From UBA927 sp964361785 (lineage in GTDB: Bacteria > Patescibacteriota > Microgenomatia > UBA10105 > UBA927): a stretch of DNA of 43,038 nt. Location: the NCBI GenBank assembly GCA_964361785.1, contig CAYIBX010000007.1:1-43038 (forward strand). The letters run 5' to 3'. Position numbers and translations under genes: made by a program. Of the stretch, positions 15,118 to 23,609 are shown piece by piece (the first letter of the stretch is position 1; every line of letters begins with the position of its first letter). The notes under the pieces were generated by a model. It was not told the DNA's origin. It saw nothing but the letters and a program-made list of their open reading frames with translations, and did not search any database.

Positions 15118-15720
15118 TTAATACTCCCTGCGCCCTTCAAGAGCTCTTGTAAGCGTCACACTATCAGCATATTCTATATCTCCGCCTACAGGCAAACCAT
15201 GGGCTAAACGAGTTATTGATAGTTTCGCATTTTTTATTCTAAGTTGTTGGGTAATATACATGGCGGTCGCTTCTCCTTCCATGTTCGGATTAACCGCTAA
15301 AATCACTTCTGAGACATTTGAAGAAATTCTTTTTAACAAATCCTCAATATATAGCTCATCAGGCCCTATATTATTTAATGGATCAAGAGAACCATGCAAT
15401 ACATGATACATGCCCTTAAACATGCCGGTTTTTTCTATAGACAACACATCGGTCGGCTGTTCAACGACACAAATGATACTCTGATCCCTTGAAGGGTTTG
15501 CACAAATCTGGCAGGGATCTTTCTCTGATACATTGCGGCAAATCGTACAAAGCACGGTACTTTTCTTAAGATTCGTCAAATTATCGGCAAACTTTTGTAA
15601 CTCTTCCTCTGGTACATGGAGAAGATAAAACGCGAGTCGCTGAGCCGTCTTTGGACCAACACCGGGTAGACGCTGAAAATTTTCAATGAGTCTGGTTAGT
15701 GATGGAGGGAGAAGGGACAT
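15118..15720 (-). CDS. recR: Recombination protein RecR
   Basis: Loads RecA at gaps together with RecF/RecO. The N-terminal helix-hairpin-helix is FQRLPGVGPKTAQRLAFYLL, the zinc finger is CTICRNVSEKDPCQIC near residues 57-72, and the Toprim domain follows with ICVVEQPTDVLSIEKT. The C-terminal Walker-B-like LAHGLPVGGDIEYAD is intact. Length of 200 aa is normal. In many bacteria recR directly follows dnaX-ybaB; here five metabolic genes separate it from them. Confidence 0.97.
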   Translation of the reverse strand: MSLLPPSLTRLIENFQRLPGVGPKTAQRLAFYLLHVPEEELQKFADNLTNLKKSTVLCTICRNVSEKDPCQICANPSRDQSIICVVEQPTDVLSIEKTGMFKGMYHVLHGSLDPLNNIGPDELYIEDLLKRISSNVSEVILAVNPNMEGEATAMYITQQLRIKNAKLSITRLAHGLPVGGDIEYADSVTLTRALEGRREY

Positions 15721-15731
15721 GATCTATTATT

Positions 15732-16628
15732 CTAGCCTAAATTTTGTTTTATGGCATCAGCCAAAAGTGACGCAACCGATACAATGGTTAATGAAGAAAA
15801 CAATTTTTCTTTTGAAATGACAATAGTATTTGTAACAATTATTTGATCAATCGTACTCTTTAAAAGTACTGCTGAGGCATCACCCGCTAATACCGCATGA
15901 GTGGCCAAAAAAATAACACTCGCGGCGCCATGCTGTTTGAGAAACGCGCTTGTCTCTACCGCGGTAGCGCCAGTATTTATAATATCATCAAAAATAATGA
16001 CTGCCTTGCCTTTCACATCACCTGATATAGATGATACCGACACTTCACCCGTATCATGATTTCTCTTTTTTTCTAAATACACGATTGGTTTGCCAATATG
16101 GCTAGCAAAACTCTCAGACCGAGATACTCCTCCTTTATCCGGCGAAACAACCACACTCTCTGCAAGGGGTCCCCTTGCAGAAGCTAAAAGCTCTTCCGTT
16201 GAAAGTTCTACAACAGGGATAGAAAAATATGGAATAACGGTCTTGGAGTGAAGCTCACAACATATCACGCGATCAAATCCTGCAACTTCTATGACTTTGG
16301 CAACCAATTGCGCTGACACAGCCTCTCCCGATCGAAATGCTTTGTCTTGCTTACTGTATCCCATCCACGGAATGACAGCAGTGACTGTTTTTGCGCCTAA
16401 GTTTTTTAGTGCTGTCGCAAATAAACAAAGCTCCACTAAATGCTGATCCGCTATTTGAGATAACGACTGTATGACAAACACATCTTGATTTTTAACATCG
16501 TCAAGAATTCTTACGCGACACTCACTATCTATAAACCTCGTCACCTCAACATTACCTAAAGATATACCGAGAATTGATGCGACCTCTTTGGCGAGTAATG
16601 GATGAGATGTACCGGAAAATAAAATCAT
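15732..16628 (-). CDS. prs: Ribose-phosphate pyrophosphokinase
   Basis: Makes PRPP from ribose 5-phosphate and ATP. ATP-site region: IQSLSQIADQHLVELCLFATALKNLGA. The flexible-loop region GYSKQDKAFRSGEAVSA, the CCELHS metal site, VVVSPDKGG, and the PRPP loop VIIFDDIINTGAT are all present. At 298 aa it is slightly shorter than the common 310-320 aa. Residues SARGPLAE, just before VVVSPDKGG, are encoded by a 23-bp palindrome and look inserted. It overlaps the upstream HAD gene by 4 nt (ATGA), so translation is probably coupled. Confidence 0.95.
   Translation of the reverse strand: MILFSGTSHPLLAKEVASILGISLGNVEVTRFIDSECRVRILDDVKNQDVFVIQSLSQIADQHLVELCLFATALKNLGAKTVTAVIPWMGYSKQDKAFRSGEAVSAQLVAKVIEVAGFDRVICCELHSKTVIPYFSIPVVELSTEELLASARGPLAESVVVSPDKGGVSRSESFASHIGKPIVYLEKKRNHDTGEVSVSSISGDVKGKAVIIFDDIINTGATAVETSAFLKQHGAASVIFLATHAVLAGDASAVLLKSTIDQIIVTNTIVISKEKLFSSLTIVSVASLLADAIKQNLG
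16159..16181. repeat. 23-bp palindrome inside prs
   Basis: Arms TCTGCAAGGGG and CCCCTTGCAGA around a single central T: an 11-bp perfect stem. It encodes SARGPLA in frame, in a variable loop just ahead of the conserved VVVSPDKGG strand. Confidence 0.6.
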
Positions 16629-17350
16629 GTTTTTAATTCTAACAATTGCAATACCCGCTCATCCATAAGTGAATCGACGAGTAGGTCTGGCTTCATTCTT
16701 TGTAATTCCCCTTTATCTATATTCCATCCTGTCGTAACTATAATTACTCGCGCTCCTATTTTACGTGCACAGATAATATCATGTTTGGTATCACCTATAA
16801 ATATAATATCTCTAGGATCTGGAGTTTCCCCATATAATGTCTCAATTTTTGGAATAACGAGTTTCGCTAAATCATCCCGCATGTCCGCTTCATGACCAAA
16901 CACAGAAACACAAAATTGATCCGTAGAAATTCCTACATGTGAAAGCTTCCATAAAGCACTTTTTCCTAAATTTCCTGTAAGCGTACCCAAGACATGATGT
17001 CTTGAATTGTGAACTTTCATAAACAATTGATGCGCATGATCAATTCTTGCGTACAAAGCCCGCTCTTTGGATGCATTGGTCAAATATTCATCAAATGCGT
17101 CACCTAAAGAATCGAGCTTAGAAACAAGAAATTCTTGAGAAACTCCAGAGCCCTCAAGCAGACCTAAAAATATTTCTCGGTCTCCCACACCATTAAATCT
17201 TTTACTCCACATGGAAGAATCGAGGTTGATATCTTTGTTAAACACCTTTTTGATGGCATACGGAAATCTGCCCATCGCAAATTCAGGAGCTAACGGACGA
17301 ATAAGCGTCCCATCGATATCAAACATCACATACTTCTTCTTATTTCTCAT
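16625..17350 (-). CDS. HAD-superfamily hydrolase (phosphoglycolate phosphatase-like)
   Basis: Motif I is MFDIDGTLIRP with the nucleophilic Asp. The cap domain is helical. Motif II is around HVLGTLTGN (Thr) and motif IV is FIGDTKHDIICARKIGA. At 241 aa it matches phosphoglycolate phosphatase-like and beta-phosphoglucomutase-like enzymes. A 2-phosphoglycolate substrate would suit a cell with RuBisCO, but the sequence cannot show this. It overlaps prs by 4 nt and follows the aminotransferase by 7 nt, so it belongs to the ahcY-prs run. Confidence 0.85.
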   Translation of the reverse strand: MRNKKKYVMFDIDGTLIRPLAPEFAMGRFPYAIKKVFNKDINLDSSMWSKRFNGVGDREIFLGLLEGSGVSQEFLVSKLDSLGDAFDEYLTNASKERALYARIDHAHQLFMKVHNSRHHVLGTLTGNLGKSALWKLSHVGISTDQFCVSVFGHEADMRDDLAKLVIPKIETLYGETPDPRDIIFIGDTKHDIICARKIGARVIIVTTGWNIDKGELQRMKPDLLVDSLMDERVLQLLELKT

Positions 17351-17357
17351 GGTTTAA

Positions 17358-18554
17358 TTATACACGTGCGTTATATTGGACAAGTGCGGTTTTGAGAAGT
17401 TCGACGCAACGCGTGATTGCTGTGGTATTTAAGACATACGCAATCCGAACTTCGTTTTTCCCAAGACCTGGAGTCGCATAAAACCCTGCAGCAGGAGCTA
17501 ACATCAGCGTTTCATTATTATCCCGAAAATCCGTAAGAAGCCATATGCAAAATTTCTCCGCATCATCTATGGGAAGCCCAACGATGGTATAAAATGATCC
17601 TTCGGGCTTTGGGATAACTACTCCCTCAATTTTTTTCAAACCTTCGTACAATACATCACGACGCTTTTCGAATTCATCATGTAATCCTTTAAAATATGCT
17701 TCATCAACGTGGATAAGCTCGGCAGCCATGGCCTGGTCTACAAGTCCAGCTGATAACCTGCCTTGTCCGATTTTCAACACGCCGGACATAATATCTTTAT
17801 TGAGAGACACGAGAGCTCCAATTCGAATACCGCAAGCACTATAACGCTTGGAGAGACTATCAAGCATAATTGCTTGCTCTGGCAAATCTTTCATATACGA
17901 AAGCAGTGATACTTGCTTCCTTTCGTCATATGCATACTCGCGATATACCTCATCGGACATTAAAAACAATCCATATTTTTTAGCGAGAGAAACCAACATC
18001 TCCATTTCTTCTTTCGTGTAGACTGTGCCGGTCGGATTATTTGGGGTACAAATAAGGATCGCTTTCGTTTTTTTCGTAATCTTTTTTTCTATTTCGTCAG
18101 GAGATGGAAGATGAAAGCCATTCTTTGCCGTAGTAAGTACAGGAACTAGTGTAACTCCATGAACAATAGCATATGAATTATAGTTGGTATAAAAAGGCTC
18201 AAATACAAGTATTTCATCACCCACTTCACACGTGGCAAACATCGCCCAAGAAATTGCTTCTGATCCGCCCGTCGTTATCTGAATATCAGATGTTTCTAAA
18301 AACGAAAATCCTAATCCATGATAATATGTTTTCAATGATGCAAGAAGAGGTGCTTCTCCGTGAGAATTGGCGTATCCTACTGGATTTCTCTGCCATGTAT
18401 GAAGAACATCAATCATCACATCAGGAGTAAGCACGTCAGGATCACCAATGTTAAAGTGATACACATGAGCGCCCTCTTTTTTAGCTTCTAGAGCATATGG
18501 CACGAGTTTACGAATTGGTGAGGCGGGAACGGATTGCAAACGCTTGGAAATCAT
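17358..18554 (-). CDS. Class I/II aminotransferase (aspartate aminotransferase-like)
   Basis: PLP-dependent aminotransferase of fold type I. It has GDPDVLTP and YANSHGEAPL at the N terminus, ICTPNNPTGTVY, the cofactor Asp/Tyr in LMSDEVYREY, the PLP lysine in LDSLSKRYSACGIRIGAL, and the C-terminal carboxylate-binding Arg region NEVRIAYVLN. Length of 398 aa is normal. The substrate is not certain; aspartate or another amino acid is likely. It sits between ahcY and the HAD gene, all in the same direction. Confidence 0.9.
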   Translation of the reverse strand: MISKRLQSVPASPIRKLVPYALEAKKEGAHVYHFNIGDPDVLTPDVMIDVLHTWQRNPVGYANSHGEAPLLASLKTYYHGLGFSFLETSDIQITTGGSEAISWAMFATCEVGDEILVFEPFYTNYNSYAIVHGVTLVPVLTTAKNGFHLPSPDEIEKKITKKTKAILICTPNNPTGTVYTKEEMEMLVSLAKKYGLFLMSDEVYREYAYDERKQVSLLSYMKDLPEQAIMLDSLSKRYSACGIRIGALVSLNKDIMSGVLKIGQGRLSAGLVDQAMAAELIHVDEAYFKGLHDEFEKRRDVLYEGLKKIEGVVIPKPEGSFYTIVGLPIDDAEKFCIWLLTDFRDNNETLMLAPAAGFYATPGLGKNEVRIAYVLNTTAITRCVELLKTALVQYNARV

Positions 18555-18572
18555 AGATTACCAGTATAGCAT

Positions 18573-19838
18573 TTATGTTCCCTCCTGCCAGCTGGTTAGA
18601 TAATGCTTTTGATCTTTTGTTAACGTATCAATTTTAACCCCCATAGCCACTAACTTAAGTCGAGCGATCTCAAGATCCATGTCCCTATCAATATGATAAA
18701 CTTTTACATCAAGTTTTCCTTTATTCTTCACAAAAAATTCAGCAGCCAAGGCTTGATTGGCAAAACTCATATCCATAACCTCAGCAGGATGCCCTTCAGC
18801 AGCTGCTAAATTGATGAGGCGACCCTCACCGAGAACAAAAATTTTCTTTCCTTTCAAGATGTATTCATCTACAAAAGGTCGAATACGACGTTTAGCCTTT
18901 GCACTTTTTTCAAGAGCTGCCATTTCGATTTCTACATCAAAATGACCAGAGTTAGAGACAACCACACCGTCTTTCATTGCCTTCATGTGATCAAGCGTTA
19001 TAACTCCTTTGTCCCCAGTCACAGTTACAAAAATGTCACCAGTCTTTACAGCTTCATTCATGCGCATAACGCGGTACCCGTCCATAACTGCCTCGAGTGC
19101 TTTAATTGAATCCACCTCTGTGACTACTACTTGCGCTCCCATTCCACGCGCACGAGATGCTAAGCCCCTGCCACACCAGCCATATCCACACACTACTATC
19201 GTTTTACCAGCAAGAAGCATATTTGTAGCCCGCATGATACCATCAAGGGTGGATTGCCCTGTACCATACCGATTATCAAACATGTGCTTGGTATCGCTAT
19301 CATTTACAGCATACACAGGAATTTTGAGCGCACCATCTTTTTCCATCGCCTTTAATCGAATAACGCCAGTCGTCGTTTCTTCGCTTGACCCTATCATTTC
19401 TTTCAATTGTGCTTTGCGCTCTTTATGAAGAAGAGAAACTAAATCCGCCCCATCATCCATCGTGACGTTTGGGTGTGTATCGAGCACTGCGTTTAGATGT
19501 TTATAATACGTTTTCGTATCCTCACCTTTTATGGCATACGTCGAAATACCGTAGTCTTTAACGAGTGATGCCGCTACGTCGTCTTGAGTTGATAATGGAT
19601 TACTAGCTGCCAAACACACGTCAGCTCCACCATTTTTGAGCATGATCATCAAGTTCGCCGTTTCTGCGGTGACATGAAGACATGCGGCAAGCTTTAGACC
19701 TTTCAATGGTTTATCTTTGGCAAAGCGCTCACCGAGGATTTTGAGAACCGGCATTTGATTACCCGCCCACTCTATGCGATTTTTTCCTAAGCCTGAGAGG
19801 GACAAATCTTTGACGTCATGTGCGACAAGTTTGGTCAT
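18573..19838 (-). CDS. ahcY: Adenosylhomocysteinase (S-adenosylhomocysteine hydrolase)
   Basis: Splits S-adenosylhomocysteine into adenosine and homocysteine, using bound NAD. Conserved blocks are KLAACLHVTAETANLM, ASNPLSTQDDVAA, SEETTTGVIRL, AVNDSDTKHMFDNRYGTGQS with the substrate Lys and Asp, and the NAD site VVCGYGWCGRGLA. At 421 aa it is the short form, lacking the insert of long bacterial enzymes. The C terminus (YLTSWQEGT) also lacks the HYRY-type tail, as in archaeal and Thermotoga enzymes. A PfkB-family kinase just upstream could phosphorylate the adenosine released. Confidence 0.96.
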   Translation of the reverse strand: MTKLVAHDVKDLSLSGLGKNRIEWAGNQMPVLKILGERFAKDKPLKGLKLAACLHVTAETANLMIMLKNGGADVCLAASNPLSTQDDVAASLVKDYGISTYAIKGEDTKTYYKHLNAVLDTHPNVTMDDGADLVSLLHKERKAQLKEMIGSSEETTTGVIRLKAMEKDGALKIPVYAVNDSDTKHMFDNRYGTGQSTLDGIMRATNMLLAGKTIVVCGYGWCGRGLASRARGMGAQVVVTEVDSIKALEAVMDGYRVMRMNEAVKTGDIFVTVTGDKGVITLDHMKAMKDGVVVSNSGHFDVEIEMAALEKSAKAKRRIRPFVDEYILKGKKIFVLGEGRLINLAAAEGHPAEVMDMSFANQALAAEFFVKNKGKLDVKVYHIDRDMDLEIARLKLVAMGVKIDTLTKDQKHYLTSWQEGT

Positions 19839-19883
19839 AACTAGAAAATTTTAGACGATTTCAAAAAAAATTCAAGAGGCAGT

Positions 19884-20825
19884 TTATAAAACGAGCGATG
19901 CACCATAATTTTCTTGATATCGTTTGATAAAATCTTTTTTGGTATAGTGATGCGTCACTGTCCCGTATTTTTCTACGGTGTATGCGGCAGCAACTGAGCC
20001 CATCTGGCCGCAGATGAGAAGATTAAATCCTCGTAAATATCCGGCTAAAAATCCACCCCGATACGCGTCCCCTGCTCCTGTTGGATCAGAAACATTTTTT
20101 ACCTTTGCAGACTTTATGTGAATAGCATCGTTTCGCGCCTCGATAATAGAACCTTTGCCGCCGATTGTGGTGATGACGACTTTGGGCCCCATCACCAACA
20201 ACTCTTCGTGTGATACACCAAGTTTTTGCTCAATCAACGCTATTTCATAATCATTACCGATAAGAATCTCCGCTCCCTCTGTAGCAAACCGCAACTCTTC
20301 AGGCGTAAAATTATCAATCTGAAACGCAGGATCATAAAGGTATCGATATCCAAACTCTCGACATTCATTTACATATTTTTTCACTGCAGCAGGGTCATTG
20401 GGACCTATGACGACGAAATGAGGTTTTTCGGATTGTTGAAGCGAAAGTTCCTTGTTGTATTTTGATGCGCCTATGTAAAATGCCCCAATTTGATTATCAT
20501 CCCTATCTGTCACCACATGATAAGAACTTGTCGGTTCATCTGAGACAATACGTATACCATTCGTTGCGATTTGGTGTTTGTCTAAAAACTGTTTATATTC
20601 AATAAAATCATTACCGGCAAATGCAATGATCGTCGGTTCTAGTCCGAGAAGTTTAAGCGTATATGCAATGTTTCCAGCAGTACCACCTAAATTTTTAGTT
20701 AACTTGTCTGCCAAAAAACTTAAACTAATCTTATGCAATTTATCCGGCATAATCCGATCGGCAAACCGACCAGAAAAATCCATAATGTAATCAAATCCCA
20801 ATGATCCGGTGACAAGAATGTTCAT
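19884..20825 (-). CDS. PfkB-family sugar/nucleoside kinase, probably adenosine kinase-like
   Basis: Ribokinase-fold kinase. The glycine-rich entry is NLGGTAGNIAYTLKLLG near residues 41-57. The C-terminal catalytic motif is DPTGAGDAYRGGFLAGYL, with the catalytic Asp in GAGD. The opening MNILVTGSLGFDYIMDFSGRF resembles archaeal nucleoside kinases of the MJ0406 type. Length of 313 aa is normal. Location directly upstream of ahcY, which releases adenosine, supports adenosine to AMP as the reaction; ribose-1-phosphate kinase or ribokinase activity cannot be excluded. It overlaps the ybaB stop by 4 nt. Confidence 0.88.
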   Translation of the reverse strand: MNILVTGSLGFDYIMDFSGRFADRIMPDKLHKISLSFLADKLTKNLGGTAGNIAYTLKLLGLEPTIIAFAGNDFIEYKQFLDKHQIATNGIRIVSDEPTSSYHVVTDRDDNQIGAFYIGASKYNKELSLQQSEKPHFVVIGPNDPAAVKKYVNECREFGYRYLYDPAFQIDNFTPEELRFATEGAEILIGNDYEIALIEQKLGVSHEELLVMGPKVVITTIGGKGSIIEARNDAIHIKSAKVKNVSDPTGAGDAYRGGFLAGYLRGFNLLICGQMGSVAAAYTVEKYGTVTHHYTKKDFIKRYQENYGASLVL

Positions 20826-21088
20826 TGTTGAAAATTTTTGGATATCTCAGCAAGCTTTAGCGCTGCTGCTTGTTGCGATTTTTTGATAGCGTCATTTATT
20901 GCACGCTTCAAGCTGTCATTCTCCACACCATCAACCTCGATCACCCTCACCTCTTGATTTCCAGAGATAACGATACGCACATTTCCCTCGATTACTTCAA
21001 ATTCTTCTTGAGCCAGCGCTTGCTGTATTTGCATCGCTTGTTTTCTCATGGAGTTTAAGTCTCCTAACGCTTTAAATGGATTAATCAT
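20822..21088 (-). CDS. YbaB/EbfC nucleoid-associated protein
   Basis: Small DNA-binding dimer. At 88 aa it is a little shorter than the usual 100-110 aa. The typical core is visible: NSMRKQAMQIQQALAQEEFE, then VRIVISGNQEVRVIEVDG and a helical C-terminal part. It follows dnaX by 31 nt, the conserved dnaX-ybaB order, which makes the identity secure. Confidence 0.93.
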   Translation of the reverse strand: MINPFKALGDLNSMRKQAMQIQQALAQEEFEVIEGNVRIVISGNQEVRVIEVDGVENDSLKRAINDAIKKSQQAAALKLAEISKNFQQ

Positions 21089-21119
21089 GGCACTCCCCTT
21101 TCTATAAAAGAATATTGTA

Positions 21120-22529
21120 CTACTTTTTGCCTAACACTATCTCTACGGTCACCTTTTCACCAAATAATTGCTTCATAAGATTTGAAAGCATAAAACGAAC
21201 ATTTGGTTCTGAGAGCTTCTCTTGATGAAACGGATAAAAAGCCTCTATAGTGACGACCCCTGATTCTACAGAATGAGGACGCGAAGATCGCAGTACCCCA
21301 GCTATTGAATGATTCAAGGGTTTGGCTGCAGCAATGACATCTGACCAATGCTCCACGAGTCTCTCATGGGTAAGAAGCCCCAACGACTTAACTGAAGTGT
21401 TTGGGGGCACTACAAGAACCTGTGCTATTTGGGGAGGATTTTTTTGTGCATCTGTGACAATGTGTTGCATAGGTTGTTGGGACACGACAGGTAGGGCGCT
21501 TTTTGAAACACAAATATTTACTACAGCAACTTCCAAAGACAAAGAAAGTATTGGTGTATACCGAAATGTCGAATATGCGTGCAAGAGTTCATCGATCATA
21601 AACAGTAATGCTTCTTGTTTCCACATGGTATCTGATGCACCATCGGATGCAATAGTAACGAGCTGTTCTTCAAACGAATACAACACATCAGTTGTAAACT
21701 GTTTGATATCCGCTCCCTCCCTTGTGAGTCGATTGATAATAGATAATGCCTCTTTTGCATTTTTCTCCAGTAATGCAGTGAGAAATAACTCTTTCGTCGA
21801 CTGGTCCGAGACAGACAAAAGTGCGCGAACTTCATCAATAGTCGCACTCGGTTTCGAAAAACTTACCTGCTCTAATAATTTCACTGCATCTCGAAATGAT
21901 CCGTCTGCCACATTTGCGATGAGATCAATAATTTCATCAGTGAACGTTAGCTTTTCTTTTTTGGCAATCCGTTGTATCACGGTCACTAGTTCTTTTTTGC
22001 CGGCGCGGGCAAATTTAATATGCACACACCGAGAAAGTATGGTGCTTGGTACTTTCTGAGGATCGGTAGTTGCTAGTACAAACACAGCATGCGTTGGCGG
22101 CTCCTCAAGTGTCTTCAGGAGCGCATTAAACGCTTCGTTTGTGAGCATGTGTACTTCATCGATAATGTACACTTTAAAATCTCCCATAGATGGGGCGAGT
22201 CCTATCCCATCTTTAAGTGCTCGTATTTCATCTATGCCGCGATTGCTTGCTGCGTCAATTTCTATTACATCAAGAGCTGATCCTCCGGCAACTGACGTAC
22301 ATGCCGCACATGTGCCACACGGTCCGGTCTTGTCAAGCTTCTCACATAAAAATAATTTTGCGATAAGTCTCGCTGCGGTAGTTTTTCCCGTTCCTTTGGG
22401 ACCACTAAAAAAGAATGCATGCGGAAGTTCACTTCGTTTTTTGGAAAGCAGTGAATATAATTGATCACGTACATGTGCGTTATCAATTTCTTCAATACGC
22501 TGTGGACGATAGATGCGATAAAATGCCAT
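21120..22529 (-). CDS. dnaX: DNA polymerase III subunit gamma/tau
   Basis: Clamp-loader ATPase. AAA+ Walker A is GPKGTGKTT; the zinc site is CEKLDKTGPCGTCAAC; DVIEIDAASNRGIDEIR follows; Walker B is VYIIDEVHML; sensor 1 and SRC are VLATTDPQKVPSTILSRC. The clamp-loader collar domain runs to about residue 320, and a short C-terminal tail (to 469) replaces the long tau region. I see no clear slippery A-run that would produce a separate gamma. Its start follows the ybeY stop by 3 nt. Confidence 0.96.
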   Translation of the reverse strand: MAFYRIYRPQRIEEIDNAHVRDQLYSLLSKKRSELPHAFFFSGPKGTGKTTAARLIAKLFLCEKLDKTGPCGTCAACTSVAGGSALDVIEIDAASNRGIDEIRALKDGIGLAPSMGDFKVYIIDEVHMLTNEAFNALLKTLEEPPTHAVFVLATTDPQKVPSTILSRCVHIKFARAGKKELVTVIQRIAKKEKLTFTDEIIDLIANVADGSFRDAVKLLEQVSFSKPSATIDEVRALLSVSDQSTKELFLTALLEKNAKEALSIINRLTREGADIKQFTTDVLYSFEEQLVTIASDGASDTMWKQEALLFMIDELLHAYSTFRYTPILSLSLEVAVVNICVSKSALPVVSQQPMQHIVTDAQKNPPQIAQVLVVPPNTSVKSLGLLTHERLVEHWSDVIAAAKPLNHSIAGVLRSSRPHSVESGVVTIEAFYPFHQEKLSEPNVRFMLSNLMKQLFGEKVTVEIVLGKK

Positions 22530-22532
22530 AAA

Positions 22533-22928
22533 TTATTCCTCGTGGTGATTACCAAATAAATGTTCTAATCCATGAAGCGCTAGTTCTATAATTTTATCCA
22601 ATACCAACATGTTTTCTTCTCCAGCTTCTACTACTGCTTGCGGGTACGAAATGACAATATCCCCCAGTCGCATAACGCCGTCCGGAGGAGGGACAAATGG
22701 GGCCATAGATTGCGAAGGATCATTTTGCGGAAATGATAAAACATCGGTTGTATTGCCTAGCTTGCGATACAGCATATTTAAACGCGTCATTGCACGATCG
22801 CCGACTATTGATATGCTCACCTCAGTTTCTCCTGTAACACGGGTTAGTAAATTTCTGCTCATTGCATCCTTTATAGCCTGTGCGTCTACTGGAAAATGCG
22901 ATTCTGTTTGAAATAAAACTGTGATCAT
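22533..22928 (-). CDS. ybeY: Endoribonuclease YbeY (rRNA maturation factor)
   Basis: Zinc-dependent endoribonuclease acting in 16S rRNA 3'-end maturation and quality control. The metal motif appears as ELALHGLEHLFGNHHEE at the C terminus, the HGxxHxxGxxH signature. The upstream block NMLYRKLGNTTDVLSFP is characteristic. At 131 aa it is slightly short. It overlaps the yqeY-like gene stop by 4 nt. Confidence 0.94.
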   Translation of the reverse strand: MITVLFQTESHFPVDAQAIKDAMSRNLLTRVTGETEVSISIVGDRAMTRLNMLYRKLGNTTDVLSFPQNDPSQSMAPFVPPPDGVMRLGDIVISYPQAVVEAGEENMLVLDKIIELALHGLEHLFGNHHEE

Positions 22929-23392
22929 TTGGACATCAATTTTTTAAGTATGAGAGACACTCTGTTCCCGTCAGCTTGGCCTGCCTGTGCAGGCAGGTTT
23001 TTAATTGCAGCCATAACTTTGCCCATCAGCGGGCCAAAGGCTAGTCCTTTAGATTCTAAAACTACACGCGACACAATCGTGTAAAGATCAGCATCAGATA
23101 ATTCGGCGGGCAAATAATGGGACAATATATCTAATTCTTCTTTTTCTTTCTGTGCTAATTCTACCCTACCGGCTTTGGTAAATGCATCTATGGATTCCTT
23201 GTGTGTTTTTACTTGCTTTTTCACAACTTCCAACACATCGGCATCTGTCAGTTTCGTGTCCGCATCTTTGCCATAGTTATCTATCGCCACATTTTTGGCG
23301 GCAGAAATAAGCATGCGAATAGTGCCCACTTCTGTGGCGTTTCGGGCTTTCATCGCAACGATTAATTGTTTTTGAAGTTGTTCAAACAGCAT
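22925..23392 (-). CDS. GatB/YqeY domain protein
   Basis: Helical protein homologous to the tail domain of GatB, the amidotransferase subunit that recognises misacylated tRNA; free-standing YqeY is of uncertain role. It has the family features: N-terminal LQKQLIVAMKARNATEVGTIRMLISAAKN, DILSHYLPAELSDADL, and C-terminal GPLMGKVMAAIK then ADGNRVSLILKKLM. Residues LPAQAGQ, between the last two blocks, are encoded by a GC palindrome and appear inserted. It follows rpsU, a common pairing in bacteria. Confidence 0.93.
   Translation of the reverse strand: MLFEQLQKQLIVAMKARNATEVGTIRMLISAAKNVAIDNYGKDADTKLTDADVLEVVKKQVKTHKESIDAFTKAGRVELAQKEKEELDILSHYLPAELSDADLYTIVSRVVLESKGLAFGPLMGKVMAAIKNLPAQAGQADGNRVSLILKKLMSK
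22980..22997. repeat. GC-rich palindrome inside the YqeY gene
   Basis: CCTGCCTG, two central bases, CAGGCAGG: a perfect 8-bp stem. It encodes the LPAQAGQ segment in frame, at a position where YqeY homologues normally go directly from the GPLMGKVMA helix to the ADGxxV block. Confidence 0.7.
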
Positions 23393-23393
23393 A

Positions 23394-23588
23394 TCAATAG
23401 GATGTCTTTCGATTTCTGCGCATACGTCTCTTCAATTCCTTTTTTGCCTCTTTGCGCTTCTCTGCCGGTTTGACGTAAAACTCACGTTTCTTCAAATCCT
23501 GTAAGATACCCTCAGAGAGGACTTTACGCATAAATTTTCGAATTGTCGAATCCGCTGAATCTCCTGGTTGTGCTTTTACAAATACCAT
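23394..23588 (-). CDS. rpsU: 30S ribosomal protein bS21
   Basis: 64 aa and strongly basic. It shows the typical order VFVKAQPGDSADSTIRKFMRKV then REFYVKPAEKRKEAKKELKRR and an Arg/Lys-rich tail. A clear Shine-Dalgarno-like AGGAAGG stands upstream of the ATG. It is followed 1 nt later by the YqeY gene. Confidence 0.93.
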   Translation of the reverse strand: MVFVKAQPGDSADSTIRKFMRKVLSEGILQDLKKREFYVKPAEKRKEAKKELKRRMRRNRKTSY

Positions 23589-23609
23589 ATAAAATAAAAC
23601 ACCTTCCTT

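Noticed and set aside
16625..17350. HAD gene as a proven phosphoglycolate phosphatase partner of RuBisCO
   Set aside because: The motifs fit many HAD substrates and the gene is far from RuBisCO, so this was kept only as a possibility.
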